The notes under the pieces are model-generated. The model was given only the letters and a program-made list of their open reading frames with translations, was not told the DNA's origin and ran no database searches. From positions 45,816 through 109,815 of the forward strand of contig CM053266.1 of the NCBI GenBank assembly GCA_028583415.1: DNA of 64,000 bases, read 5' to 3'. This stretch comes from Protea cynaroides (Eukaryota; Streptophyta; Magnoliopsida; Proteales; Proteaceae). The translations under genes were made by a program, and so were the position numbers. Below, piece after piece: positions 1 to 10,351 of this stretch (position 1 is its first letter; each line of letters begins with the position of its first letter).

Positions 1-1091
1 TGACATGAGTTTCCTTGTCTTTAGAGTAGACCAATATATCATCAATAAACACAATGATTGACGTATCCAACATATCATGGAATACTCGATTCATGAGTTC
101 CATAAAAGTTATGGGTGCGTTAGTTAATCCAAAAGACATGACTAAAAATTTATAATGCCCATATCTTATTCTGAATGCTGTCTTTGGATTATCACCTTCC
201 TTAATCTTTAGCTGATGGTATCCTGACCGAAGATCAATCTTGGAGAACTCCTTAGCACCTTGCAACTGATCAAACAAGTCATCGATCTGAGGCAACGGGT
301 ATCGATTCTTGATTGTAAGCTTATTTAATTCCTGATAGTCTATACACAGTCGAACGCTATCGTCCATCTTCTTCACAAACAATACCGGTGCTCTCCATGG
401 TGATATGCTGGGTCTGATACAACCCTTTTCCAGTAATTCCTGTAACTGTACCTTTAGTTCCTTTAGTTCAGTAGGAGCCATTCGATATGGTGCTTTAGAT
501 AATGGTGTGGCTCCGAGTATAGGATCTATAACGAACTCTGTCGCTCGGTCGGGTGGTAGTCCTGGTAGTTCCTCGGGAAATACATCTGAAAAGTCACGCA
601 CAACATCAATATCCTCTATTCGAGGTGCTTCCTTGGTTAGGTCGACCACGGATACTAGATACCCAACTCCTCTTTTCTCAAGGCATTTTTTAGCATTTAA
701 TGCAGAGAGGATGAGTTTTCATTTACGGGGTAGTCTGGTTCTCGCAAAACTAAACTCTGCTCCTTTCTTGTCTTTAAATGTCAGTTTCTTTTCTGAAAAA
801 GGTTTGCAGAATGCCGAGCTAACCAATCCATTCTCAAGATAACGTCAAATTGTGCCTTCTCAAGTTGAATTAAGGTTGTATCCAAAATATTCTCGCCGAT
901 ATGAACTGGACATGGTCCATAACCTTTTTCTAGTTTCACTTCTAATCCCATATGCAATCGTATAAGCAATTTGTAGTCTAATGATCTGAGGAGTAGATTT
1001 AGCTTCTTTCCAAATGACACAAATATTAAAGAATGAGTAGCTCCAAAATCAAAGAGTACTCTGGTGGGTATCCTATTAATAGGTACGATAC
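1..1091 (-). pseudogene. pol: B pol fragment: protease and start of reverse transcriptase
   Basis: This is the 5' part of pol on the minus strand, beginning at the predicted intron acceptor. Protease lies around 780-1080: the frame containing MSFGKKLNLLLRS and VILRMDWLARHSANL is readable, but the catalytic segment upstream reads LFDFGATHSFI where other copies have DSGA, so the active-site Ser codon is changed. RT begins left of about 520 (PTELKELK, LLEKG.IRPSIS) and includes the FIDD region near 45-60. A frameshift follows the protease near 800, where the usual LLCAEKKLTF reads LFQKRN. Confidently a decayed pol; the remainder lies outside the window. Confidence 0.85.
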
Positions 1092-1160
1092 CTATGATTT
1101 GTTTTAATTTAGTCTACATGCTCACACAAGGTAATACAAAATGAAAGGTTCAGGTCATAC
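1092..1160 (-). other. Predicted gag-pol intron of B (69 nt)
   Basis: On the minus strand the segment starts GTATGACCTG and ends CATAG. The usual CACAG acceptor has one change but keeps AG. It contains the gag stop TGA and the conserved TGTAGACTAAA branch-site-like block. Removal joins the Gag end VVTG to the pol start IVPI in frame. See the finding on this segment in element F. Confidence 0.55.
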
Positions 1161-2150
1161 CTGTGACCACATCAGGTGATGCAGTAGCATCCTCAGATGT
1201 AACTGCATAAACCTTTCCTTGTTGTAGCCGCTTCTTGGGCTTAGGACACTCCCTTGAATAATGTCCTATTTGATTACAGTTATAGCATTTTACTCCTTCA
1301 CTATTTTGCTTCTGTTGAGGTTGGACTATTGGAGTAGTCTTAGTTGTAGCATTAAAACCTTGAGTACGAAAGGTTTTAAATGTCTTTGTGTTCCCTCCAT
1401 TATATGAATTTCCATTTGGCCTTTTGATACCTCTATTCTGAGCAAAGTAGCTCTCCCTCTGGCTCGATTCTAATACTCGAGCAATCTGTACGGCTTCATT
1501 ATAAACTTTTTTTCTAGCCCCAAAACATGTTCCCGAATGCTTCCCCTAAGTCCCATGATGAACCTTTGGGTTTTAGTATTTTCCTCCTGCATGCTAGAGG
1601 GAGTAAAGAAAAATAGCTCTTCATAACGATGTAGATATGCATCCACAATCATCCGTCCCTGATACAAACTCAGGAACTCTCTATCCATAGTGTCTCTAAA
1701 ACTTCTAGGAAAATATTTCTCGAAGAATGCCTCTTTATAGATAGCTCAGGTCAATTGAGCGTGCTTGGTTAACAGATAACTCCGAGTAGACTTCCAACAG
1801 TGGTGTGCATCGCCTTTCAGCATAAATGTGGCACACAATACTTTTTCCTCCTCATTAACAGTCATCATCATGAAATTTCTTTCCATCTCGTCGATCCAAT
1901 GAGCTAGCCACAAAGGATCCGTTGGCTTGCCATTAGATTCCTTGGGCTTCATTTTTAGAAAATGCTCGATCAGTCGATAATGATCCAACTGATACTGAGC
2001 ATAGGCCCCATACATAGGTGGTTGATACTGGTAACTGCCTTGGACTACCTCAGGGTTTTGTACCTGAGCTTGAACAACTGGCGTTTGAGGTACTTAGGGT
2101 ACCGTACTGCTACCCCCTGGTATTGTGCAAACTTGTCTGGCAGGTATAGG
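1150..2150 (-). pseudogene. gag: B gag, 3' part (capsid and zinc knuckle)
   Basis: This is the downstream two thirds of the nucleocapsid/capsid gene of B, cut at 2150 by element A; its upstream part is 14115-14395. Readable pieces include YGAYAQYQLDHYRLIEHFLKMKPKESNG and the capsid-like WIDEMERNFMMMTVNEEEKVLCATFMLKGDAHHCWKS at about 1746-2015, then EFLSLYQGRM at 1470-1688. A CCHC zinc knuckle, CYNCNQIGHYSREC, lies at about 1246-1287. The gene ends in DATASPDVVTGMT and a TGA at 1150-1152 inside the predicted intron. At least two frame breaks or stops (near 1500 and 1740) make it a pseudogene. Confidence 0.85.
2146..2150. repeat. Left target-site duplication of element A (ATAGG)
   Basis: The five bases directly before the A 3' LTR are repeated directly after its 5' LTR at 14115-14119. 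This matches the 5-bp duplication made by Ty3/gypsy integrases, and it lies within B gag. Confidence 0.9.
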
Positions 2151-4540
2151 TGTCACACCCCAAATTATGTACTATTCAAAATGGTGTGATGAACCGCTAA
2201 CTAACCAACGGTTCAACCAGGATCTCGAATAGGCTGTGTCCATTTGCTTAAACCATACACATCCACGACATTAATCAGAGTAAATACACAATAGCGGAAG
2301 TCTTTATACTAATGAACTGAGAGTCTATTAATTATAAAATAATAAATTATCCAATTATTCTCCATTGACTAAGACATAAAATAAAATATTTAATCAATTA
2401 CATCGTCTGTATAAATTGAATAAAATTCTAATCCAAAACACAAGAGTTGCACTCACATGACGAATCATCCGACTCCACCATAACTTCAGCGTTCATCGCC
2501 GCCGCATGTCCATACATAAGAGCATTCATAAATTCTTCAACCGTGGTACCTGCATCATCAACTAAAAATATTCGATGTCGAAATGGTGAGCACATATCAT
2601 GGCTCAGTGAGCAAACAAAACAATGCAACAAACATATGATGCATTCAATTCATATCTTTGGTCTGGTTCATAAGTTTGCAATGTGCTATAGAAAGATTCG
2701 GTGACCGCCTCGCCTCTATACACAGGGTGTGTAAGCCAACCCAATGGATCAAACACCATTGTCGTCCACATCCACCCCACCATGGAATAGAGATATAGCT
2801 AAAGTGCTTAGGACCGCACCACATCACACTTCCCCTAATACTCTACCCATACCAACACGTAAGCCGCTGTTGGCGAGGGCTTGCAAACTGGGCTCACAAC
2901 TAACCAATCCTAATATCAAACAGTGTATCCAAGGCCTCACCCCAACATCCCTCAATACGTCCATAGAGATATAGCTAAGGCCCCCCGGTAGAGTCAGAGA
3001 CTATACGGTCCAAGACCACCTCCCCTGATGCCCTATGACGTAATAGTTCTGCTAAGGTAATGGCGAGACGACAATGTCAGTGGACAAGACTTGAGTCGAG
3101 ATAGGGCTAAAGTGCTTAGGACCGCACTGCATCACACTTCCCCTGATGCCCCACTCGCTTCAAGTACACTAACCACACACAAACATTCCCATGCCTATTC
3201 CTAGCATCATCATCATCATCATGTTGTAAATAAACTGAATTAAATATGCATGAATAGTAATAACCAAAATAGTAGATGACACGTGATATGCACATTACAA
3301 TCGTACAATCATAGAATCATACTTGGTATTGGACTCAATAAATAAAAATAGTTTATTATAAGCCAGAATCACTATGCCTATGAAGCTTTGAAAGCTTGGA
3401 ATCAGTGTCCGACTTTGTCTCTCTTTCTTTTGATATGATGAGGAAGGTGGCTGCGCTTCATACGGTCAACGGGCGTCGACGGGGGAATCGGGATTCTTAT
3501 TGAGGATGGGGGGTTGTCTTTCCTTGGATCAGTTTAAGTCTTGTTCCCTCACCTTTGATTGAGTGTAGATCCTCGTTCAAGCTTTATGAATCACCTTTAA
3601 GTCACTAGAATGGCCTAACAAGTTGATAGATTTTAATTAGAATTAATTCCAACAAATTTAAACTAGCTGAAATCGTAGGGCCGTAGGTATGGCAGCACCT
3701 AGGGTCGGTTACCAATCGACCCTAGGGTGTAGGGTCGGACGTGGGGTCGATTACCAATCGACCCTACGTGTAACCACACCCTCCCTGGGACTTCCCAAGG
3801 GCATGTGGTCGATCATGTGGTCTTGTAGGTCCATTTTAAGATTGTTCTATGGCTCATAACTATGATTTTTACACACTTTCCATTGCCTATGATGATTACT
3901 TCCATGGATTCCTTTGAACTTGTCCATGAATGGATGATTTGGGTTTCTCTTAATCCTAACTTCTTCCTAATCTATTTTAAGGTCTTACTTTATGAAGGGA
4001 CTTAGATTTATACCTGAAGTTGGCTGAGATTCAAAGGTTTCTTTGAACTTCCTCCTCTTCCTTAGTCTTTTCTTTAATTTTCCTTCTCTTCTTCTTTTCC
4101 TTCTCTTTCTCTTTTCTCACTTTCAATTAGGGTTCTAAAAGGAGTGAAAGAGGCTAAGGGACATCCTATTTATAGAGGAAAACCCTCCAAAATAAGTCCC
4201 ATTGAGTTTAGGAAATAACCCCTTGGAATTAGGAAAGTTTCGTAATTTATGGTTTCTGTCTGAAATCGTAGGGTCGGACGTAAGGTCGCAGGATCCATCG
4301 ACCCTACGTTTTTCTAGTCATGTGACCCTACAACTAAAAAATCATAGGTTGGAATTCTGTTGAGGTGGGGTCAACCCTACCTGTTTAAACATACGACCTT
4401 ACCCTCACTTTTACTATTTTTGGGTCAGACTCATACCTAGTCTTGTGATTTTCTTCACGCACTTGGTCCACTTGGCTCGACCATGATAGGTAGACCTGGT
4501 ACAAGGTGGTATGACCAGTTAGTTCGATATGGGTCTTACA
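2151..4540 (-). repeat. A 3' LTR
   Basis: The LTR runs from TGTCACACCCC to GTCTTACA on the plus strand, so in element orientation it starts TGTAAGACC and ends GGGGTGTGACA. It is 2390 bp against 2206 bp for its partner; most of the excess is an insertion at about 3365-3530. It contains the family's conserved short open frame (2428-2631), AGGGTCG/CGACCCT clusters near 3690-3780 and 4265-4400, and a TATAAATA box near 4168-4177. Confidence 0.93.
3365..3530. other. About 166-bp insertion private to the A 3' LTR
   Basis: The partner LTR reads ...ACTATTAACCAATTAG TTTAAGTC; here the few bases in the middle are replaced by about 166 bp of unrelated sequence. I see no target duplication, no terminal inverted repeat and no match to other parts of the window. 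It looks like filler DNA from break repair after insertion. Confidence 0.75.
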
Positions 4541-4551
4541 ACTCCCCCCTT
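4541..4551 (-). other. A polypurine tract
   Basis: On the minus strand AAGGGGGGAGT lies directly upstream of the 3' LTR start TGTAAGACC. Such a tract primes plus-strand DNA synthesis. The same tract lies at the same place in C, F and J. Confidence 0.85.
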
Positions 4552-7500
4552 CTTATTAAAAATTTGATCCTTGAAATTTGTACATACCTTCCAAGTCAAA
4601 AAGATGAGGATATTGCTTCCGCGTAGCATTCTCTTCTTCCCATGTGATCACTTCTATATCTCCGCTCCTCTAGGTGACTTTAACATAGTATATGTCATGG
4701 TTACGTAGACATTGAACCTTTCAATTAGTGATTTCAGTTGGTGCTACTTCGAATGTCAAATCATCAGTTAGATTTAGTGGATCTGCTATTAAAATGTGCG
4801 TTGGGTCTCTGACATACTTTTTTAATAAGGAGATATGAAATACATCATGAACACTTGACATAGATGGTGGTAGTGCTAACTAATAATCCACTTTTACATA
4901 TTTGGCTAGAATCACATATTGCCCGACATATGTCGGACTTAGCTTCCCTTTCTGTCTGAATCGTTTTAAACCCTATATAGGTTTCAAGAATACCTTATCA
5001 CCTATGACAAATTCAAGGTCTCTGCGTCGAGTATTTGCATAATGTTTTTGACGATTCTGATCTATTTTAACTCCTTCCTTGATAATGTCGACTAGTCGAC
5101 AAGTCTCTTCAACAAATTCTGGTCCAACGATGCTACGCTCTCTAACTTTATTCCAAAACAAAGGAGTTCGACACTTCCTCCCATACAGTGCTTCATAAGG
5201 TGACATCTCTATAGTAGCCTGATAGCTGTTGTTATAGGCGAACTCAATCAATGGTAGCTTCTCATCCCATGATCCTTTGAAATCAATTACACAAGCTCGA
5301 AGCATGTCTTCTAAAATCTGAATGGTACGCTCTGACTGTCCGTCTGTCAGAGGATGGAATGCCAAACTAAACTTCAACGTTATACCCATAGCCTTTTGCA
5401 ATCCTTCCCCAAACATTGAAGTAAAGCATGGGTCTCTGTCGGACACAATGCTTTCAGGTACACCATGTAATCTGACAATGTTACCCACATATAGCTTGGC
5501 TAACCTCTCCAGAGTATACTGTGGTCGTATTGCTATAAAGCGAGCTATCTTAGTCAGATGATCTACAATCACCCAGACTGCGTTAACTACTCGAGGAGTC
5601 AATGGTAACCCGATGACGAAGTCCATAGTGATGCAGTCCCAATTCCATGCTGGTTCTGGCAGCGGCTGGAACAGTCCTACAGGTCTTTGTCGTTCAGCCT
5701 TCACCCTCTGACAATTTAGGCATTGAGACACGAATTTAGCTACATCTGCTTTCATTCCTCTCCACCAATATAATTTCTTCAAATCATGATACAGCTTTGT
5801 ACTTCCAGGATGTACCGAATAGGCGGTGGTATGAGATTCCTTCATTAGTCGGTGTCTAATGTCTAAATTTTCTGTTTCAGGAATACATATTCTTCCTTTG
5901 TACTTCAGTACCTTTTCATCATCTAAGGTGAACTCAGGAATAGTCCTACCTTTTTTTTATGTCTTCTTGTACCGTTCTAAGATAAGGATCTGATCTAATA
6001 GCTGCTTTTACTTCATCAATTATATCAGGTACAATCATCAACGTTGTGAACATATTTAAAATCTGATGAATAAACCTTTGGTTGGTTGATTCACCCGGTG
6101 CATCTATCACGAACTGCTCATTACCGTAATTGAACACTTTTCCTGTAGTACACATGGCTACAATTGTGTTGACCTCTCCTTGAGATTTTATCATTGCTTT
6201 TCTGCTTCGCACATCAGCAACTACATTAGCCTTTCCTGATGATACTGGATATCACAATCATAATCCTTCAATAATTCCAGCCATCTTGTTTGTCTCATGT
6301 TCAACTCCTTCTGATTAAAAAGATAAGTGAGACTCTTATGATCTGATTTAATCTGAAATTTCTTTCCGTAGAAGTAATGTCTCCATATCTTGACAGCATG
6401 TACTACTGCCGCTAATTCCAAGTCATGAGTGGGATAGTTCTTCTCATGTGTCTTCAGTTGTCTTGAGGCATACGCAATTACTTGTTCTCCTTGCATAAGT
6501 ACACATCCTAAACCCAAGCCCGACGCATCTGTATACAAGATAAATGGCTATCCTTGAATAGGAATAGTCAAGATCGGAGCAGATATCAATCTAGCATTCA
6601 ATGTTTGGAAACTCTTCTCACATTTATCAATCCAAACAAACTTTTCACCCTTCTTAGTCAAACAAGTGAGAGGTGCGGCAATTCTGGAATAGTCTTCCAC
6701 GAATCATCGATATTACCCAGCTAGACCTAGGAACTTCTAATTTCTGCAACGCTCTTTGGTGCTTTCCACTTCACAATGGCTTCAATCATGCTAGGATCCA
6801 CATTAATTCCTTCAGTGGATACAACATGGCCTAAGAAAGCAGCCTCCTTTAACTAAAACTCACACTTTGTGAATTTGGCATAAAGCTTCTCTTTCCTTAA
6901 TCACTACAGAGCGGCTCTTAGATTCATGACATTAGTCAATAAACACAATGACTGACATATCCAACATATCATGGAATACCCAATTCATGAGTTCCATAAA
7001 GGTTGCTGGTGCGTTAGTCAATCCAAAAGACATGACTAAAAATTCATAATGTCCATATCTAGTTCTGAAAGTTGTCTTTGGAATATCACCGTCCTTAATC
7101 CTCAACTAATGGTATCCTGACCGAAGATTGATCTTGGAGAACACCTTGGCACCTTGCAACTGATCGAACAAGTCATCGATCTGAGGCAACGGGTAGCAAT
7201 TCTTGATTGTAAGATTATTCAATTCTCGATAGTCAATACACAGTCGAACGCTACCGTCCTTCTTCTTTACAAATAATACTGGCGCTCCCCATGGTGATAT
7301 GCTGGGTCTGATGTAACCCTTGTCCAATAATTCTTGTAACTGTACCTTCAATTCCTTCAGTTCAGTAGGAGCCATTCGATAGGGTGCTTTAGATACTGGT
7401 GCGGCTCCGGGTAACAGGTCTATAACAAACTTTGTCGCTCAGTCGGGTGTTAGTCCTGGTAGTTCTTTAGGAAATATATCTGGAAAGTCATGCACAACAT

Positions 7501-7990
7501 CAATATCCTCTATTCGTGGTGCTTCCTTGGTGAGGTCGACCACTGATACTAAAGACCCAATTCCTCCTTTCTCGAGGAACTTCCTAGCCTTTAATGCAGA
7601 GAGGATGAGTTTTCGTTTATGGGGAAGTTTGGTTCCCATAAAACTAAACTCTGCTCCTTCCTTGTCTTTAAATGTCAGCTTCTTTTATGCACATAATAGG
7701 TTTGCAGAATGCCGAGCTAACCAGTGCATTCCCAAGATGACGTCAAAGTCTGTCATCTCAAGTTGATTCAAGGTTGCATCCAAAGTCTTCTCGTCAATAA
7801 GAACTGGATATGGTCCATAACCCTTTTTCTAATTCCACTTCTAATCCCATAGCCAATCGTACAAATAGTTTGTAGTATAAATATTTGAAGGGTAGATTCA
7901 GCTTCTTTCCAATTGACACATATATGAAAGAATGAGTAGCTCCAGAATCAAAGAGTACTCTAGCGGGTATGCCATTAATAGGTATGATAC
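4552..7990 (-). pseudogene. pol: A pol: protease, RT, RNase H, integrase and chromodomain, decayed
   Basis: A complete-length but broken pol. Protease and linker lie at about 7440-7960 (MDWLARHSANL reads MHWLARHSANL). RT is at about 6650-7375, with VLFVKKKDGSVRLCIDYREL readable. RNase H is at 6221-6538, with YTDASGLGLG, DLELAAV and KSDHKSL. Integrase is at 4973-5845: zinc finger H-H-C-C, then DDE residues in TMDF, SDRD and GQSE with 35 residues between the last two. The chromodomain-like tail is at about 4580-4800. Breaks include a stop at 4973, frame changes near 5940 and 6215, several stops between 6540 and 7105, and a deletion of about 40-50 bp near 6935 that removes the second Asp of the RT FIDD motif. 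It cannot encode active RT. Confidence 0.9.
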
Positions 7991-8060
7991 CTGTGATTTG
8001 ATTTAATTTTAGTCTACATGCTCACACAATGTAATACAAAATGAAAGGTTCAGGTCATAC
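7991..8060 (-). other. Predicted gag-pol intron of A (70 nt)
   Basis: On the minus strand this starts GTATGACCTG and ends TCACAG, is flanked on both sides by CACAG|GTAT-type sequence, and contains TGTAGACTAAA about 20 nt from the acceptor. Its length is not a multiple of three, but removal joins VTG to IIP in frame. Confidence 0.6.
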
Positions 8061-9330
8061 CTGTGACCAAATCAGGCGATGCGGTAGCATCCTCAGATGT
8101 AATAGCATAAACCCTTCCTTGCTGTAGTTGCTTCCTGGGCTTAGGGCACTCTCTGGAATAATGTCCCACTTGATTACAGTTATAGCATTTTATTCCTTCA
8201 TTATTTTACTTTTGTTGCGGTTGAGCTGCTGGAGTAGTCTTAGCTGTAACATTAAAGCATTGAGTACGGAAGGGTTTGAATGTCCTTGTATTCCCTCCGT
8301 TGTATGAATTTTCGTTTGGCCTTTTAACACCCCTATTTTGAGCAATATAGCTCTCCTTCTAGCTCGAATCTATTACTCGAGCAACCTGTACTGCTTCATT
8401 GTAAACTTTCTTTTCCATGCCCAGAATGTGCTCATAGATGCTTCCCCTGAGTCCCATGACGAACCTTCGGGTCTTAGTATTTTCCTCTTGCATGCTTGCA
8501 GGTGCAAAGAAAAACAGCTCCTCATAACGGTATTGGTATGCATCCATGATCATTTGCCCCTGATATAAACTCAGGAACTCTCTTTCCATATAATCTCTAA
8601 AACTTCTAGGAAAATACTTCTCAAAGAATGCCTCTATATATATAGCCCAGGTTAATTGGGCGTGCTTAGTTAACAGATAAGTCCGAGTAGACTTCCACCA
8701 GTGGTGTGCTTGGCCTTTCAGCGTAAAGGTTGCACACAGTACTTTCTCCTCCTCATTTACCGTCATCATCATAAAATTCCTTTCCATTTCATCAATCTAG
8801 TGTGCTGGCCGCAAAGGATCTGCTGGCTTACCATTATATTCTTTGGGCTTCATCTTCAGAAAACGCTCGATCAGTCGGGAGTGGTCCAGCAGATACGGAG
8901 CATAGGCCCCATACATAGGTGATTGATACTAGTAACTGCCTTGAGCTACCTCAGGATTCTATACTTGGGCCTGCATGACTGGTGTTTGAGGTGTGTGGGG
9001 TACCGTGTTACTTCCCCCTGGTATTGTGCTGGCCTCCCCTGCTGGCATAGGTATTGTATGGGCAGCTGGAAAAGCCATCCCTATAGCAGCTTGCATATTG
9101 ACTTGCACCTGCTGTATTTGCTGCAGCTCTTGTGCTAAGTTCATTACGGCTGTGGCCAAATCCTTAGGTGGGGCTGGTAAGTTTGTAGGATTTGCCTGGC
9201 CACTAGCTACTGGTGGTGCCGTATTCAGATTCTCCTGTGTTTCAGGATTTATATGACTGTCTTCCTCCACAGGTGGTGGTGGTGGAACTGGGTTACGGCT
9301 TTGTCTGGTTACTCTTTGCCCAGCCATTTC
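8050..9330 (-). pseudogene. gag: A gag
   Basis: Starts MAGQRVTRQSRNPVPPPPPVEED at 9330, as in the other copies, and ends GMT-TGA at 8050-8052. The N-terminal part is Pro/Gln-rich with LAQELQQIQQVQ. The capsid-like core (MERNFMMMTVNEEEKVLCATFTLKGQAHHWWKS to the IYEHILGMEKK region, 8359-8787) is followed by a CCHC knuckle near 8145-8190. Stops occur near 8800 (TAG in place of Trp before IDEMERNF), near 8960 and near 8355. It is dead as a single reading frame, but long pieces remain open. Confidence 0.88.
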
Positions 9331-9471
9331 CTGTTCTGGTGGTGGTGTTTGTAAACAATCATAGCACATGTGAGGCAATCAATAAAAGTTGTTCTTCAAG
9401 TCAAAAATCCAACTAATTAATATAAATTTCAAAATTTTCAGATCATTCTGACAAAATACTGTATTTTCGAT

Positions 9472-9731
9472 CATAGGGTCGATGGTAGGGTCGGTCCTAT
9501 GCAACCCTGATAAACACTGTCAGCTTACCGAGAGCCTAGGGTCGATGGTAGGGTCGGTATATGTCCGACCCTAGGTCCGATCCCTGGTTCTCTGTCAGAT
9601 CACTGAGAGCCTAGGGTCAATGGTAGGGTCGATAATTGTCCGACCCTAGGTCCGACCCCTAGTTCTCTGTCAAATCACCGAGAGGCTAGGGTCGATGGTA
9701 CGGTCTGACGTAAGGTCGCACATTTTGGTCG
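9472..9731. repeat. A leader minisatellite, units with AGGGTCG and CGACCCT arms
   Basis: About three to four imperfect units of about 70-75 bp. Each starts at CGAGAGCCTAGGGTCGATGG, then has a CGACCCTAGGTCCGACC arm, and ends TTCTCTGTCAGATCAC. The array sits between the gag start codon and exon 1 of the antisense gene. The same array, with different flanking bases on the GGTCG core, occurs in B, E and J. No gene is seen between 9331 and 9903. Confidence 0.85.
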
Positions 9732-9755
9732 AATTCTGTGATCCTACGATCCAGA

Positions 9756-9775
9756 ATCAGGTTTTTAAACCCGAT
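9756..9775. promoter_or_regulatory. Palindrome with TATA-like centre upstream of the A antisense gene
   Basis: The arms ATCAGGTTT and AAACCCGAT (one G-U-type mismatch) flank a TT centre, so the middle reads TTTTTAAA. It lies between the leader array and exon 1, where a core promoter for the plus-strand gene would be expected. The same site is a perfect palindrome in B. Confidence 0.4.
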
Positions 9776-9903
9776 TTTGGATTCATTTCCCATTCTTTCT
9801 CCTTTCTTCCAACTCAACCCGTTACTCTGAGTTGCCTTAGTATAGACTCCTACCTGTTTAGTGATCATATCTTCCGTTCGTGACTCCCGCTCCTTCTCTT
9901 CAG

Positions 9904-10346
9904 GTATGCTCTCTACTCTTTCACATTTTTAAAGCTTTCTAAACTAGATTTTTGTCCATTTACAACGTTTTCTTCAAATTTAACTTTTTCTAATCATAAA
10001 AATTTAATTTTTATTGGGGGCTTTTGCTATTGGTCACCCAATGGACGAAAGCCCTAAAAAATATTCGAGTTTTATCGGTTGGTTATCAAGAAACTTGAAA
10101 TTTTCCATTTTTGACCTAATTTTTGAAATTTTTTTGTATTTATTGAAATTTCTTCAAATTCGATCGTTCAAAATTAAATTTCCAACCGTATGAGCCTTGC
10201 AGGATGGTTTAGAACCTATGTAAGTCCTCCTGCCCAAGTGTGTGGGTGAGAAGTGAGGCTTTTGACCAATTTATGCCGTTATAATGCCAAAATTTTGGGT
10301 TTTTCACCATTACTGATTTATTATTTGTTTTTCATTGATTTCGCAG
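9904..10346 (+). other. Predicted 5'-UTR intron of the A antisense gene (443 nt)
   Basis: The donor CTTCAG|GTATGCT and acceptor TTCGCAG|ATAAC lie five bases before the ATG of the antisense gene. The interior is T-rich. B (442), E (441) and J (441) have the same donor, acceptor and length, with interiors only loosely alike except for two hairpin blocks. In a non-coding spacer this constancy supports a real intron. No transcript evidence is available here. Confidence 0.6.
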
Positions 10347-10351
10347 ATAAC

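Noticed and set aside
405..842. Plus-strand open frames over gag and pol (also near 5322, 7527, 20297 minus, 29643, 37905, 54102)
   Set aside because: They are mirror frames of protease and RT coding on the other strand, recur only because that coding is conserved, and have no domain of their own.
3700..3780. CCCTAGGG-type stretches as telomere-like repeats
   Set aside because: They are part of the GGTCG arms and do not form TTTAGGG arrays.
9472..9731. Possible CRISPR-like or satellite array from regular GGTCG repeats
   Set aside because: The units are imperfect, few, and lie at a fixed place in a retrotransposon leader in a plant genome; there are no spacers or cas genes.
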